A DNA stretch of 64,000 nt, taken from NCBI RefSeq assembly GCF_900496995.4, contig NC_044006.1, positions 42,121,620 to 42,185,619 on the forward strand, given 5' to 3'. This DNA comes from Aquila chrysaetos chrysaetos. Taxonomy: Eukaryota > Chordata > Aves > Accipitriformes > Accipitridae. Shown here piece by piece: positions 1 through 27,600 of this stretch (position 1 is its first letter; each line of letters begins with the position of its first letter). The position numbers and the translations under genes were made by a program. A model generated the notes under the pieces. The model worked only from the letters and a program-made list of their open reading frames with translations, did no database searches and was not told where the DNA came from.

Positions 1-5089
<5,089 letters not shown>

Positions 5090-5113
<24 letters not shown>

Positions 5114-5140
5114 TTTTATTGCAGACTTGCAGAGCTTTTA
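5090..5140 (-). other. CBX3: CBX3 translation-start exon
   Basis: The exon holds the initiator ATG at 5113-5111 and 24 coding bases. The context upstream of the ATG is A-rich (AATAAAAATGG), with G at +4. The probable acceptor is TTTTTCTAG ending at 5141, giving about 27 bases of 5' UTR in this exon. The donor GTAAGT at 5089-5084 is a strong consensus. Confidence 0.85.
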
Positions 5141-7719
5141 CTAGAAAAATGCATGACAATTAAAAGGAAGTTTACATTACTGAAAGAAAGGCATCCCAAT
5201 ACAAGCATGGTCCTTGTTCCAACCCCCATGTATTCACTACATATAACATTTCTAATAAGGATTAAATCCAGAACAAGAAGTAGGTTACTACTTTGTCCGG
5301 CATAACCCAGTAACGCACCATTATGCTAGCCAGGATAAACGATATTGACAAAGTGGTACACAGGGTTGAAAAAAGGTTTTTCCCAAGGCCTTCTAAGGCA
5401 TAGAGATGTTTCTGGGGAAAAGGGGGAGGACCATCAGGGATGCTTATTTCCTTAAACCCAATAGAACAGCAGTTCAGATTCTAGCAGTTAATCAAGATAT
5501 ACCTAGGTATATTAACTGCGAATCTGGTGGGGAGCAGCTATATATCTGTGGTGTAATAATGAGTCACCCATTACTCTTACATGGTAGTAAATGCTTATAA
5601 ACAGCAAATATTTTCCTTAATGCAACTATAACGTTGCCTTCCGATTCTCAAGTTTGCAAGAGTTAAGGCCCTAGAGCAACATTAACTCAGCTAAGCTGTA
5701 CATACTACATATTTAACCTCCACAGACGATGCTGAACACAATCCATCCCCTTTCCCATGTCATTTCTCATACCGGCCACCTCCTTAGGCATGTATTGTCC
5801 CCGCCCCACTGCAAACTATAGAACTGTTAGAATTCCCCATATGCCTGGGCAAGGCAAAAGAGAGAGTCCTTCAAGGCCAGAAAACCTCCCGGACTCGGCA
5901 ATCCCGCCCAAATCTCCCCCGACACGGGAGGTGGGTTTTGGCAGTCCTACAGGCGGTGGGGTAGGTGAGCTGGGAGAAGGGCAGGGGCTAGGGCCCCAGC
6001 GCAGAGGGGCTCGTCTCGTCCCCGCTTTGAAAGGCAGGAGAAAGGGGAAAAGCAACAGCAATAACAACAATAACAAAACCCCCGTGCCGCCCCCACCAGA
6101 AGATAAAGGCAGCCCCGCGGAGGCCTGCTGGGGGAGGCTGCGCCTCGGGCCTATGGTGGGCGCACGTGAGGCCGGCGGGGACGCCCCGGGCGAGCTAACG
6201 GGACTGCCCCGGGCGGCTCGGGGCCGACCCGCCGCCCCACTGCCAGGGCCGGGGGAGGGCAGCCGCCGCCCCCGCCGCCCGGCGGGCCCCTCTGCGCCGC
6301 GCCCCCGCCGCCAGGGCCCCTTCCACGCCGCCTCCCCCACCCCGCCACGTTTCCCCCGGGCCGGGCACACGCCGCCGCCGCCTCCCGGCGCAGGGACGCC
6401 CGGGCGCGGAGGCCGCCCCTCGGCGGTGGCGGGCTGGCTTTGTCTCCCGAGCGCGTCCGCCACCGCCACCGCCGCCGCCGCGCGGGTGCCGCTGCCCCCG
6501 CCCCCCGGCGCAGCCCTCCTTCCCCGCGGCAAAGCCCGTTCGCTCCGGGGCCCTCCCTCCCTCCCTCCGGCGCGGGCCGGGAGGCGCCGTGAAAGCGCCG
6601 GGGCCGCGGCCCCCCTGCTCCGCTCGTTACCCGCCCCCCCCCCCCCCCCCGCCGCCAAGGAAGCGGCAGCGTACTGACGGGGGGGGGGGAAGAGGCAGGC
6701 GGGCTGCGCCCCCCATCTCCCCGCGGCGGCCCTCAGGCGAGGCCCGCTCTGCGGGGCGCGGAGGGAAGGGGGAAAGGAGGCGGCTGGAGCGAGAGAAAGA
6801 GGGAGAGAGAGGGAAGGATACAGACTTCAATGGTGCCCAGCCGCTCGGGTCTCCCGTCTCCTCCTCGCTCTCGCCCTGCGCGCACTGAGCAGCGGCGGCA
6901 ACAGCGACATCTGAGGGGGGTTGAGGCGGGGGTGGGGGAAGGGAGGGAGGGGGTGGGGAGCGGCTGGGCGGCAGCGCAGCGCGGCGCGGCGCAGGGCGGG
7001 CGCGGCGGCTGGCGGGGCTGGGCTGGCCGAGCAGTGCGCGCCGGGGGCTGACGGGGCAGAGCGCACGACGCCGCCTACGCGCGAGCTGCAACCTCCTACC
7101 GTCGTCGCCGCCAGCACAGGAGGGGGGCCAAGACGTCTCTCCAACGGGGGGCTAGCGCAGGACCGCGTCAGGCGTCCAAAAGAAGGAAGATGCCTCGCGG
7201 CGACAGAGAAAGCGACTGGGTGAGCCGGGTGGGCGGCGGGCGGGGGAACGGGCCCGCGGCGCCCGGTAACTGCCGCCGCCATGATGGCCGCCGCCATGAG
7301 GGCGCGTTGGGCCGGAGCGGCCGCCGCCCGCCGCGGAGCGAGGCCCTCGGTGCGGGAGGGCGGGCAGGGAGCGCCGGGCTGGGCTTGAAGCTCGTTGCGG
7401 TGTGGCTGAGGGGGCCGTTTGGAGCGCGGCCATTTCCCGCGTTGCGGCGGAGAGGCCTAGTCGTTAAGCGAGGGCGGCGGGGGGGGAGGGAAGGGGGCTC
7501 GGAAAGCACGGCGCGGGGGGGGGCGCCTCGGAAACTCTTTTATTAGCGGGGAGAGGGGTCGCAGTCGGCTGGGGAGGCTTCGCTCCGGGTGAGGAGCCGC
7601 GGGTGGATCCGCGCTGGCTTTCCTGGGAGCTGGGGAGGGGGGAGGGGAGAGAAGAGGGGGCGGGAAGAAAAGAGCAGCTCCAGCGCCATTTCCCTGGTGT
7701 GCGGGGCGGCAGCACTCAC
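5141..7719 (-). other. CBX3: CBX3 first intron (putative), including the left part of the CpG island
   Basis: If the 7719 donor is used, this is the first CBX3 intron. The lower half (5141-5860) is ordinary AT-rich sequence. The upper half (about 5870-7719) is extremely GC-rich, with C and G homopolymers near 6632-6651 and 6679-6688. Long reading frames in the GC-rich half, on both strands, are low-complexity Pro/Gly/Arg/Ala frames with no family resemblance and are not genes. Confidence 0.45.
7187..7220 (+). other. HNRNPA2B1: possible alternative 5' exon of HNRNPA2B1
   Basis: An ATG at 7190 opens ten codons (MPRGDRESDW) ending at a good donor (TGG then GTGAGC, 7220-7225). Spliced to the acceptor at 12645 it would be in frame with the RRM1 exon and give a 349-residue protein. 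It lies about 1.9 kb upstream of the favoured start and within the proposed CBX3 first intron. In-frame splicing could be chance, so it is listed only as a candidate. Confidence 0.25.
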
Positions 7720-7960
7720 CCTTTGTCGCGGTGCGTGCGGGACTGCTGAAGAGAGGAAAAGGAGGGAGGGGAGGAAGGAAGGAAGGAAGAACAGAGTGCC
7801 GAAGCGGGCGGCGCGCCCGATGTCGGCGGTGCGGGGTAGAACGGAGCAGGCTGCGGCGAAATCCGCCTCCCTCCGCTGGCTCCCGGGGCCCCGCGATGTG
7901 TCGGTGCTGGCGCCAAAATCTGGGTAGTTATCACTTTTTCCTGCCCGGGCGGAGGGGGAA
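7720..7960 (-). other. CBX3: candidate CBX3 untranslated first exon
   Basis: On the minus strand a consensus splice donor (AAAGG then GTGAGTG, 7719-7713) lies inside the CpG island about 2.6 kb upstream of the CBX3 ATG exon. CBX3 in mammals has a non-coding first exon in this island, so this donor is the best candidate for its end. The transcription start is not visible and the upper boundary is a guess. A weaker donor (GGCGG then GTAACG) near 6628 is an alternative. Confidence 0.4.
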
Positions 7961-8142
7961 GGGGCCAGGCCGCCAACAGCAAGGGCAGATTTCAGGGGCT
8001 CGCTTCGCTCTGCTCCCGCCCGCTCCCTGCCAGTACCATGGGTGGCCGCGGAGAGGACAGCGGGGGGAGAGGGGGGACGCAATATGAGGCCGCCTTCGGC
8101 TAATTATAACCGCTCGCTTTGAGGTTTGAGTCTTCGGGGCCG

Positions 8143-8475
8143 TTCGGCAATTTCCGGAAACCAAAAAAACCCAAAAACGACACGGTGCCAGTCGCGATCG
8201 GGGAGGTTTCGGCTCGGCTCGGGCACGTATTGCGAATCTCTTCCGTTGTCGGAAATTGCCGAACGGGCTGGGTAGTCGGTGACTGCAGCGTCTCTTTCTA
8301 CGGAAATTGCCGAGCAGGTTCCGAGCGCCATTCCTGTCTGCTTCGGCAGATTCCGGAAATTGCCGAAGTGAGTCGAATGGGCTTCTATTCCCGTTTCGGC
8401 TTTTTCCGGCGACTGTCGAAGCGGATAAGCTCGACGACGACGGCTCCTTCGGCTCATTTCGGAGACAGCCATTAC
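8143..8475. repeat. degenerate ~52-bp tandem repeat with TTCCGGAAATTGCCGAA core
   Basis: The 12-mer GGAAATTGCCGA occurs exactly at 8251, 8302 and 8354 (spacing 51 and 52). Degenerate versions follow at about 8408 and 8460, and an exact inverted copy sits at 8144-8155 (TCGGCAATTTCC). The bases before each core are also similar (CTTCGGC..ATTCC, TTTCGGCTTTTTCC, CTTCGGCTCATTTC), so this is a true period rather than scattered words. It lies between the CBX3 and HNRNPA2B1 first exons. Confidence 0.75.
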
Positions 8476-9109
8476 TAACGGAGCTGATGACTTTTTATTA
8501 CATGATAAAAACACGTAGGGGCGTTATACAGAACTGCTGCCCCTTTGGAGATATTTAAGCTCCAGATTCAAGCTTTTTTTTTTTTTTTTTAAACTAAAAC
8601 CTCGGAAGAGAGCCCGGGCTGGAGAAGGAGGGCGCTAGCACTACGTGGAGCTGAATTTCAAATTACGTAACAGTTAAGGCAGCCATTACTGACCAGTTGT
8701 ACGGTACTCTCAAGCAGGAATACGTAAACCATGAAGAATATGGTACGTGAAAAGGGAAAATTCGGAGTTTGCTTTTAAGGAGGGTGGCACGTTTGGATAT
8801 GCATACGGAGTGAATTTTTCCGGGTCTGGGCGTTACGAGCGGGCTTGAGCCCTTGTCAGCGAAGGTCCGGGTGCCGCTGCTGGCTCCCCGTCGGTGCGCC
8901 GCGGGTAGGGGGCTGGATGTCTTTCCGCAGAGGAAGCCTTAGCGGGGAGGAAGGTTCTGGAAGCGGCGGCTGGGTCTAGTGCGCAGCCGAGAGAGGAGGC
9001 GGAAGCTGCGGTAGCTGTGCATGGCGGGTGGCGAGTTCTTAAATCACTTGACCTACCCGTTAGCCGAGCTGCCGTTAAGGTGGCGCTGGAGGAGGGGGGA
9101 CACACGACC

Positions 9110-18825
<9,716 letters not shown>

Positions 18826-19487
18826 GTTTCTGCAAGCATGCCATGGGTAAGTATGTTTATAAGTGTTAAAATTGCAGTGATTCTTGAGAGTAGCTGCAGG
18901 AGTTAAAAGCTTTTTAGGATCATATTATCTTTCCTTTAAAAAATGGTTAGATGAATAATTTCATAACCTATTTTTTTACTCTTTACTTCTGTTGAAACAG
19001 GCTTCACTGTATAAATAGGAGAGGATGAGAGCCCAGAGGTAACAGAACAGCTTCAGGTTATCGAAATAACAATGTTAAGGAAACACTTATCTCAGTCATG
19101 CATAAATATGCAGTGATATGGCAGAAGACACCAGAGCAGATGCAGAGAGCCATTTTGTGAATGGATTTGGATTATTTAATAACATTACCTTACTGTGGAG
19201 GAAGGATTGTAAAAATGCCTTTGAGACAGTTTCTTAGCTTTTTAATTGTTGTTTCTTTCTAGTGGTCTTTGTAAGTGTAGAAGCATTCCTTTGATAATGT
19301 TAAATTTGTAAGTTTCAGGTGACATGTGAAACCTTTTTTAAGATTTTTCTCAAAGTTTTGAAAAGCTATTAGCCAGGATCATGGTGTAATAAGACATAAC
19401 GTTTTCCTTTTAAAAATTTAAGTGCGTGTGTAGAGTTAAGAAGCTGTTGTACATTTATGATTTAATAAAATAATTCTAAAGGAAATA
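18826..19487 (+). other. HNRNPA2B1: HNRNPA2B1 3' UTR with a spliceable intron
   Basis: After the TGA (18823-18825) the last coding exon runs only to 18846 and meets a consensus donor GTAAGT. The matching acceptor TTGAAACAG ends at 19000. The 154-nt UTR intron therefore starts 21 nt after the stop, inside the roughly 50-nt limit for nonsense-mediated decay. Mammalian HNRNPA2B1 also splices its 3' UTR and autoregulates through alternative UTR splicing coupled to decay. A poly(A) signal AATAAA at 19464-19469 would end the short form near 19487. Confidence 0.8.
19464..19469 (+). promoter_or_regulatory. HNRNPA2B1: poly(A) signal AATAAA, proximal
   Basis: This canonical hexamer lies 640 nt after the stop codon in an AU-rich context. 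It is the first AATAAA downstream of the spliced 3' UTR acceptor and the likely major cleavage signal. Confidence 0.7.
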
Positions 19488-22400
19488 TTGTGTAATTTTA
19501 GATTTTTTTTTTAATACTGTAAAATAAGGCAAGGAGTGGGTAGTATAAGGTCCCACAAATAATATAAAGCTATTGTTGTACATGTAAAATTAAATGCTGG
19601 TCAGAAAAAAGTATGTTGTCTGTAAATGATCAGGTTTAAAATATCTAGATAACTTAAGGGATATCTCTGCAAGGAGAAACACCTTTTTAGATCTTTTAGA
19701 TGCTGCTTCTTCAATGGCAAGGAAAGGAAATATCCCCAGCGAGGTACTCTTCCAGGGACACAGGTCTAGTACAAGAGAACTCTTGAAAACGTCACTAAGT
19801 TCAGCCAGTCTTAAAAAGCTGCGCTGTATTTCTGCAAAGCTTTAACTACAGTAGTTTATAAGGATGCCAACGAAGGCTGAGGGTGTAGAGCAAAATAGTT
19901 CTAAGCTTCAGTTAAACTTCTTTAGGTAAGATCTTATTTACTTTTCCTTTCTTAATGTTCCAAAACCAAGAAACTAATATTGTATGACAGTATTCTTTCA
20001 GTATAGTGATTATCATTATGTAGTTTAACATAGCAATGCATTGAGTTAACAATTACCAATTTAAAAGAAATTTGTGAATCCTGTTTTCTTGTATTATTAA
20101 ATTTTTTACAAACAAATTTTTGTTAATTTCAGCTACTTAACATATTTTTTTCCTACTGGAATCTAGCTATGATATGAACCCTGGACAAGCATAGACTGCT
20201 GCCACTGTACACTGCTACAGTTGAACAAATGAGACCTGCAAGTGTCCATTAGTAAAGCTTTGCAAGGGTTCCATCCCTGGTGTTGGTAGTTAAAATGGTA
20301 GGTCACAAGTTAATTAAATCATACAACTTTATTTTTGCATCCTGCAACATTTTATTTTTTCTTGGGAGTCTATGCATTATGGTGGTTGCAAGGTAATGCA
20401 ATGAAGGTAGTTCTGTGCTGTTGAAAATGAACTATGTTGTTATGTGTCTTGTCTACTGTAATCTATTTTATATAACACATTTCATCCTGAAGGTTCCCAA
20501 GTAACTGTAGACTGTTTACGTGTAAGGAAAAAAATTGCACCACAGAATACATCTGCCTCTGTGAAGGAATGTGTCGTCCATTCTTTTAACAACTGCATAA
20601 GCAGTTCTTTAGGAGGGCAAGTGAAAACTTCAAATGAAACTGCAGGTGGTATTTCATAAGTGTATACTGTAATTACGTAAATTGGAATTTGGCTAGAATG
20701 TTGAGGTTTCCACCATTTTTTATAGTTCTTGCAGCTAATAAACCTTAGTGCCAAATTCAGTCAGCCTTACTCTCACTGCATTGAATGTTTGCACCTCAAA
20801 TTAATGAAAATTCATCAAGTAATGAGTTACTCAGAGTAAGGGTGGCATACTCTACTAGATTTGGTTTTTAAATAAAAAATTAACAAAACCCACCAAAAAA
20901 AGCAACCAAAAAAAGCGCCCTAATTTCAAAGTTCCACTGCCTTTAAAAGGCTACCCACTGAAGAACGTGGACTCAGCTAACAGAAGTCCTGTTCCTTTTG
21001 TGTTAGACACACCAGTGAACTGCTTATACTTCTTTTTTTAAAATGGCTGAAGTTCCCCTATTGGTAATTTGGTTTAGACATATGTGATAAACATCTTCAG
21101 ATACACTTTTTTTTTCTTTGGCAGGAAGGTGCCATGCTGCAGGTAACTAATGAAGAAGTGGTCAACCACAGAAACGCTTCAAGAAATAAGAAATTCTGTA
21201 TCATCAGAAAATAGTTGTTTTTGCTGCCTTCATTAAAAATCTAGAGGTTAAATGAATACTGATAAAACATCACAATTAGTACAGCTCCCTGTAATGCTGG
21301 GTTTTTTAAATTACAGTAATAATGTCTTGTAAACCTTTCGAATAAAATTAAGATTCGTTAGGAGAAACAAATCACTAATGTTAAAATAGCAACCATTCTG
21401 TGAGTAGAAAGTTTAACTACATATTTTTATAACTTTCATAGCTTTAAAATAAAGTATTTTTTATACCAAAGTAGTTCTAGTGTAATGCTTAATAAAACTT
21501 AGTGTGTGTCTAACATTAAATAATGTTTATGTGCAGCTTTTAGACCCTTTCATGATTTGAAACATTCAATTTTGAGGTGGATTTAAAACAAAGTCAACTT
21601 GGCAAGTGCATTCACAGAACTTGTATCTCTGACCATAGGCATCTGTTCTCTGTTGGGAGAAACAGTGCTACAAATTAAAAATGCTGATCTTTTTGCTGTT
21701 GGACACAATTGCTTTAAAATAGCTTTTTGACTGTGTTTTATATCACTTTATAAAAATATCTCCTCCTTTCCTGTTAATGAAACTAACCACTTAAGACAGT
21801 TTGTCAAAATGTGATAGGACAATAGCTTTATCCTTTCCACCTGTAAAGAGTTTTTAGTATCAAGAGAGAAAGACTTGAATGGAATGTAGAGTTCCTGCTG
21901 TACCAGAACTGTGTACTGATAGCTGCATCTTCTGGGGAAAAAAAAAAAAAACCAAAACCAAAACAACAACAACAACCATCCCCCAAAAACTGCACAACCC
22001 CACCCCACTCCACCCCCCCGAAACAAAACCCCACCAAACCAAACTCCAAGCGTGAGCTTGGGAAAGCTTCAGTTGGGAATGTATTTGAGGGAAGGTATCT
22101 TCCGTCTGTACTGTTTTAACCTGTTACCTACATACACAGTTTATTCTAAACTTGAAATTTATATGTTCAGCTTTGGCAGAATCATAGTGTCTTTAACCTT
22201 CTTTATATGATTCATTATTATTTAAGGGTTCACATATGATTTTTTTTTTTCTGTTTCTGAAGTTAAACTTTGAAATATTTGCATAGGTAACCAGCGGGCT
22301 GCAACGGAAGCAGAAAATGAAGATGGCGCAAAATCTGCTTTACTTTCTTCTTTCCAACAGAATGAGTTGACCATCTGATCAGGAATTTGCCTTCTTCCCT

Positions 22401-24630
22401 GTAACTTAGATTTAGTTGATGGAAGTTTTTCTTTACAGTTGCCAAGTCCACGTTCATGTGACATAAAAAAAAGCACTTCAAAGGGAAATAATTCTTCTCT
22501 TTTTCTGTTTGAGATACTTATATTCTTTCAGTAGTTTTACAACACGGTTTAAAATTTACTTGAATTAAGTACATTATATTTTCCATGAGGATGTTTTAAC
22601 TTCGATCTACTGGTGATGGGGCAAGGGAATGTATAGGTAACAGCAGTATGCAAAAACTAAATTACTGGATATTTAAAAGTTTTGAAATCTTGGATTATTT
22701 GAGTAAGTTTCTTGTTGTCTTACTGTTGAACTTTCATGACTTTTCTTTCTTGGTTTGTTCTTAAGAATTAAAACAAGTGACAATCACAGTGTTTACTGAT
22801 GAATTCAGTGAGAGAAGTCGCCGTTTTGAGTCAACCTGATACTGAAAGCTAGCAACTTTGAATAAAAACAACAGTGTGTGGTCAATTATTGGTCCTCAAT
22901 TTGTAGACAATGTATGCTTTTCATCTTTTAATTTCTAAGAAGTTGGTTTTTTGTCACTCTACAGACTTTGTTTTCAAAGTAAGGGTAACATTGCTGGTCA
23001 GTATGTTTCAGTGTACTGAGGGATCAGGTTGTCAGTACTAGGCCAAGCTTGCCCCCAGCAAACATTTTCTGCAGCAAACTGAGCTAAGAATGTGAAAGAC
23101 AACATGACTTGTTGGTAACTGGTACGGGAGCAAAAAACTACAGTGTATGACTTGCATTTATAAAGTGGTGGTGAAGAGAAGTCAATACCAGGGTTCTGGC
23201 CACTCAGACTTTGTGTTCTCCTGTGTTACTTACAAAGAAAGTTGAATTTTATTCACTTCTATTGTGCTTCAGGTGCTGAAAATTGTTTAGGAGAATGTGA
23301 AAAATTGCTCTTAATACTGTAAAATTAGCAGGAAATGAACTTTGTTGTTTGTGGAGAAGATGATTGCATTCTTCTAATTCTGTGATGAATGTACATACTA
23401 CCTTGGGGATGAAATCATACTACTTCTGGGGAAGAAAAACCCCCCAAAAACATAGATCTGAATTTTGAAGGAGCTGTCAGCTGAGTGTTTTGGCAGCTTG
23501 ACCACATTTGTGAAAGGATGATTTGCCAAGAACATACTGGAACAGTACATCCCTTGTAGCTTTAGGGTTTCAGTTTGTTTTCAAAGCAGAGTGCATGATG
23601 CAAGTAAAATCCTGTAGTAGTGGTGTTAATTTTTTTTTTTTTTTTTCCTCCTAAGGGAGATGCCAGGTTCTCTTCTCATTTATACAGCGATACCGGTAGG
23701 AATGCATAGGAGTGTAATATGGAAGGCTTTTCCTGCATAACGTTGATCTATTTTGCCAGAAGTCATACTGTCCCTTTTAACAGTTGTGTTCTTGCTTTGC
23801 AGCTAGTGTTGATCTGCATTGCAGTAGAAGTTTCAGTGTTGTCCGAAGTTATTCCAGTTAAGGTAGCAAGAATTGGTTTATTTATCAACAGTAAAAGTAA
23901 ACAGTGTTTAACTTTAGATGGCTATGTGACTTGCCTGACAGTGCTATGAGCATACTAGGTCAACAGTGTTTGGGGACCATGTAGTTTACAAACTGGCTTG
24001 TGTGACCTTCCATCCTGTGCTTCATTGTATGAACAAGGTGACTGTGGGCAAGTCCTAGAAAATGGTTGTTCCCCCTAAGTTCTCACCAACACATGATTCC
24101 CACACCCCCCACTTCTTCTTTGGTCTGTTCTTTCTTGGTCGTTTTGGGGGCATTCTTGTGCGAAAATCAATGGCTGATTTAACGGGGTTCTGGTAGCTGT
24201 GTAGCAGGTATGAAGTTGCAGTGCCTTTATGGAGGTGTGCTACGGTAATAAGACTTCACATGGTTATGTGTCATCTCTATTTGGTTTATTTAATAAATAG
24301 TTTTTCACTAGAACCTGGTGCTGAGTGTCCTGTTGCCTCATTTATAGGCCTCTACCTACTCTATTCTCAAGATTCTCATTGGAACCATACTTGTGACTCC
24401 CATAAGATAAAAATGTAGCATGTGTATTTTGGGACAAATACTGAGCTGTTAAAACTGACAAACTGATCTTGATGGAAGTTGCTTTGTCCTTTCTTTCCTC
24501 TTCAAAGTTTGTTACTCTGGTTACCCCATCTAAAACTAGATTGTAAGCTCATGAGCAGGAACAGTCTTAGCTTGTAAAATTTCACTTCTGTAAAAAGCCA
24601 AATCTGTTGAATAAAACCAGAACATGAAGC
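19488..24630 (+). other. 3' flank of HNRNPA2B1, possible extended 3' UTR
   Basis: This is an AT-rich stretch with further plus-strand AATAAA hexamers at 21341, 21448, 21491, 22861 and 24610. These could serve longer HNRNPA2B1 3' UTR forms or a separate non-coding transcript. Reading frames here are short and unlike any family I recognise. An A/C-rich low-complexity tract lies at 21937-22050. Confidence 0.4.
21937..22050. repeat. A/C-rich low-complexity tract
   Basis: A run of 13 A is followed by AACC/AAC/CCCCAC-type simple sequence with almost no G or T for about 110 bp. It produces spurious Trp/Gly/Val-rich frames on the minus strand. Confidence 0.85.
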
Positions 24631-27600
24631 TAAAGCTGCACTTGAGTGCAGTACTGTTAGTGGTCATTTGAAGCATGTGTAGTGTTGCAGCAGTATGCCA
24701 TGTCTCTTCTGTGAGGGTTTACTTGTGGTATGCCTGTATGTGAGTGTTGAGTCTTACATGTCATAACGCTTGGGGTACTGCATTCTAATGAAGTACTAAA
24801 CTTGGGTTCGTTCGAATGGATACTTCTATAGAAGAGGTATGGATCTAAGAGCAGCTAGCAGCTCGTGCTGTTATGGAGTGCCTATGCGTCTTACTACCAG
24901 GAATAATGGAGAGGGTAATCTGCTTGTGATTTCGCCACCACCTGGTGTTTTTTCAGTCTGACCTTTTCTAACCTCTTGCAGATAACCTCTTACTTTTCAT
25001 TATTAATGTAGCACTACTTAATAGCTTTACCATGGGAACAGTATTTTAATGATAACTCCCACATTGATATTTACAGTTTTTTGTTGCTGTATCAACAACT
25101 AAATGTACAATCCTCAGCTTTGCAGTTTTCTAGCAGTATAACAAGTCTTAAAAGTGTTTTCATTGTTCCTTCTTCAGAGAGATGCTTTTTTCCATGTTAG
25201 TATTCAGTAAGGTAGGGTGCAGCCTCAATAGCTTTTTCTCTAGGCAGCCAGCTCCAGTAAGTTTGATACCACACCGTGTTGTCTTACACAACGTGGTTCT
25301 GGTTTGTACACTTAGGATTTTGGTTTCTTGAAAGTTACAGTAGTATAGTAAGAAAACCAAGATAGATTTCAGTCAGGGGTTTCCCACCTTTTGCAGTCAT
25401 TTCTGTTACTAGTTTTCTCTAACAATGCTGTTTCCGTGAAGAGCTGCTCGAGCTTTGTACAGTGTCTCCTTTTTGTATATGAGTTGAAAATAGTGTGTAA
25501 GGCCATTATATGAAGCATATTAAAAGTAGCTTCGGAAACCCTTTGTCTTGGGAGGAGAGCTTGCTATAAAACCTGCTCTTCCCTTACCTGACTAGCCTAA
25601 CTTTGACAAATAATTTAAGGATGTGAAAATGTAAGATGTATCCAAGACCCAAGCAGTGTTTGGGTTTCAGGGTTTTTGTTTTATTTCTTTAACCATGAGC
25701 TAGTCACAGAAAGGGAAGACAGTTCAAAAAGCATGAACAGTTTAGATGAAACTTAATGGCAGTTACTAAAACTGAAGAAACAGGACATTGTTCTGAATTC
25801 TGCCTACAGTTTTTCTTGTCTGTGGGTAGGTAGCTGAAGGTTTGAGAAAAGTACATAGTGCATGCATACCTAATGCTCAGTGTCTGCGTCATCAGCACTG
25901 TTATAACACAGACTCCACCCAAAATTAGTAATTCACCTGAGAGGTTTTGTAGGGGTATAGTTGCTAGCCGAGTTCTCAGAAATTGAGATTCATACATAAA
26001 CTTCTTAAAGAAATAATAGTTGTTGAACAATAACGAAAGTAGTATTAGCTTAGGGCAGTTCATGATGCTTTCCAGTCTGAAAACTTACAGGTAATGGAAT
26101 GGGGTTGGGGCTGATGTCTTCACTTTATATGGAGCATCTGGAGTATGATGCTTTCTATTAGGATTGCTCTCTTTGAAAGAGTTCCAACATACTATGAAAA
26201 TAATCAGCATGTGCCAAAATTCAACCATGTAACTTACCCAGTTGGGTGTATGCTTTACTTCAGTAGTAGCTGGCTTTACAATCTGCAATGCTCACTTTCT
26301 ACTGCTGCCAAAGGAGTGGGCATCAGATGATTTAGCTTTTTTTTTTTTTTTTTTTTCCCCTCTCCCTTCCCTTGTAGGACTGTAGAAGCTTGTGTTGCAA
26401 GGCCCTAAACCAGAAATGCTTGGGTTTCTGGTTTTATCAGTTATGGGCCAATGTAGTATCTATCAGAATTTGTGCACATGGGCCATGAAGTAGACTTAAA
26501 AGACCTGGTCCTGCAAAGGCTACATGCATAGACTTTAAAGTGCGTATTATGTCATTTAATTAAGATTACCATCATGCTGACTCAAATACACTTTTTTTTT
26601 TTTTTTTTTTTTTTTTTCTCCCCTGGAACTAGAAATAAAGTTCACAATTCATCACATGTATCTGTTACCAGCTGCATGTTTTGGTTGAGGTTCATGAACT
26701 AGTGATTAAATTCCTTGTGAATACCAGTTACAATAGCTAGGCTTCACACTGATGCTTAACCAATGGCAAGAAAATTTAGGGTCTCACTAATGAAAGTTTC
26801 TGCTATGAATTTACCCTATCAATCTGAGGCTGTGGCAAAACTGATAAATAACAGATGCACACATTTATTTAAATAAATCCTTTAATATGAAATGCAGAGT
26901 AAATTGTTCGAACTGGCTGATTTCATTATCAATAATTCAGTGCATTTTGCACTCTGAGGCAGTGCTCCCTTTTTAGAAAATGCCACTTGATACCAGTTAA
27001 CTTGTGTAAACACAAGTGCAAACAAACAACATGACTTACATGCTAATGGCATAGTTTATTTCTGAAAAAGGTATAATTTGGCATTTCAACTTGTATTGCA
27101 TGTAGGTGTAGTTTTTGTTTGGTGCAAGTGCTTTTTTTTTTTAACACAGCTGATGATAAAGTTGCTATGTTGTCGTCATGCCGTGACCAATGAGATTTTT
27201 CTTAATACCAGTTTTATGGGTTTTGTTTATAAAAGATATGAAAAGTATTTGTTGCTATCTAGTTGTTAATATAATGATTTTACTATCTCACAAACTAGTA
27301 TACCTCTTAATGTTCCTTCCTTATCATTCATTATGTGCCTTTTAGGTTGTCTTTATTGCAGATGATTTTCAGGTAAAAAAGAAAAGGATAAGCTGTTGTG
27401 AATAAGCATGTGAGTGAATAAAATGTCTTCTTTTTCATAGCACAAATAAATACCAACCCCAAAAGCTCTTCTCTTTATTTAAAGCCATTATCGGAGTGTA
27501 ACCTCATTATCACAAGTACAGATAAATAGTAATTTGGTTCAATTTAAAGACTTGGGGAAAACAAACAAAAAAATTAAATCCATAACATTGAAGATACTTT

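Noticed and set aside
6632..6690. C-run followed by G-run in the CpG island as a possible hairpin or RNA gene
   Set aside because: Simple homopolymers about 30 bp apart; no conserved RNA structure. Probably only a length-unstable tract.
5757..7546. Many long open frames on both strands in the left CpG island (up to about 306 codons)
   Set aside because: They are overlapping Pro/Gly/Arg/Ala-rich frames in all phases, as expected from GC-rich DNA lacking stop codons. None has a domain or splice-consistent structure.
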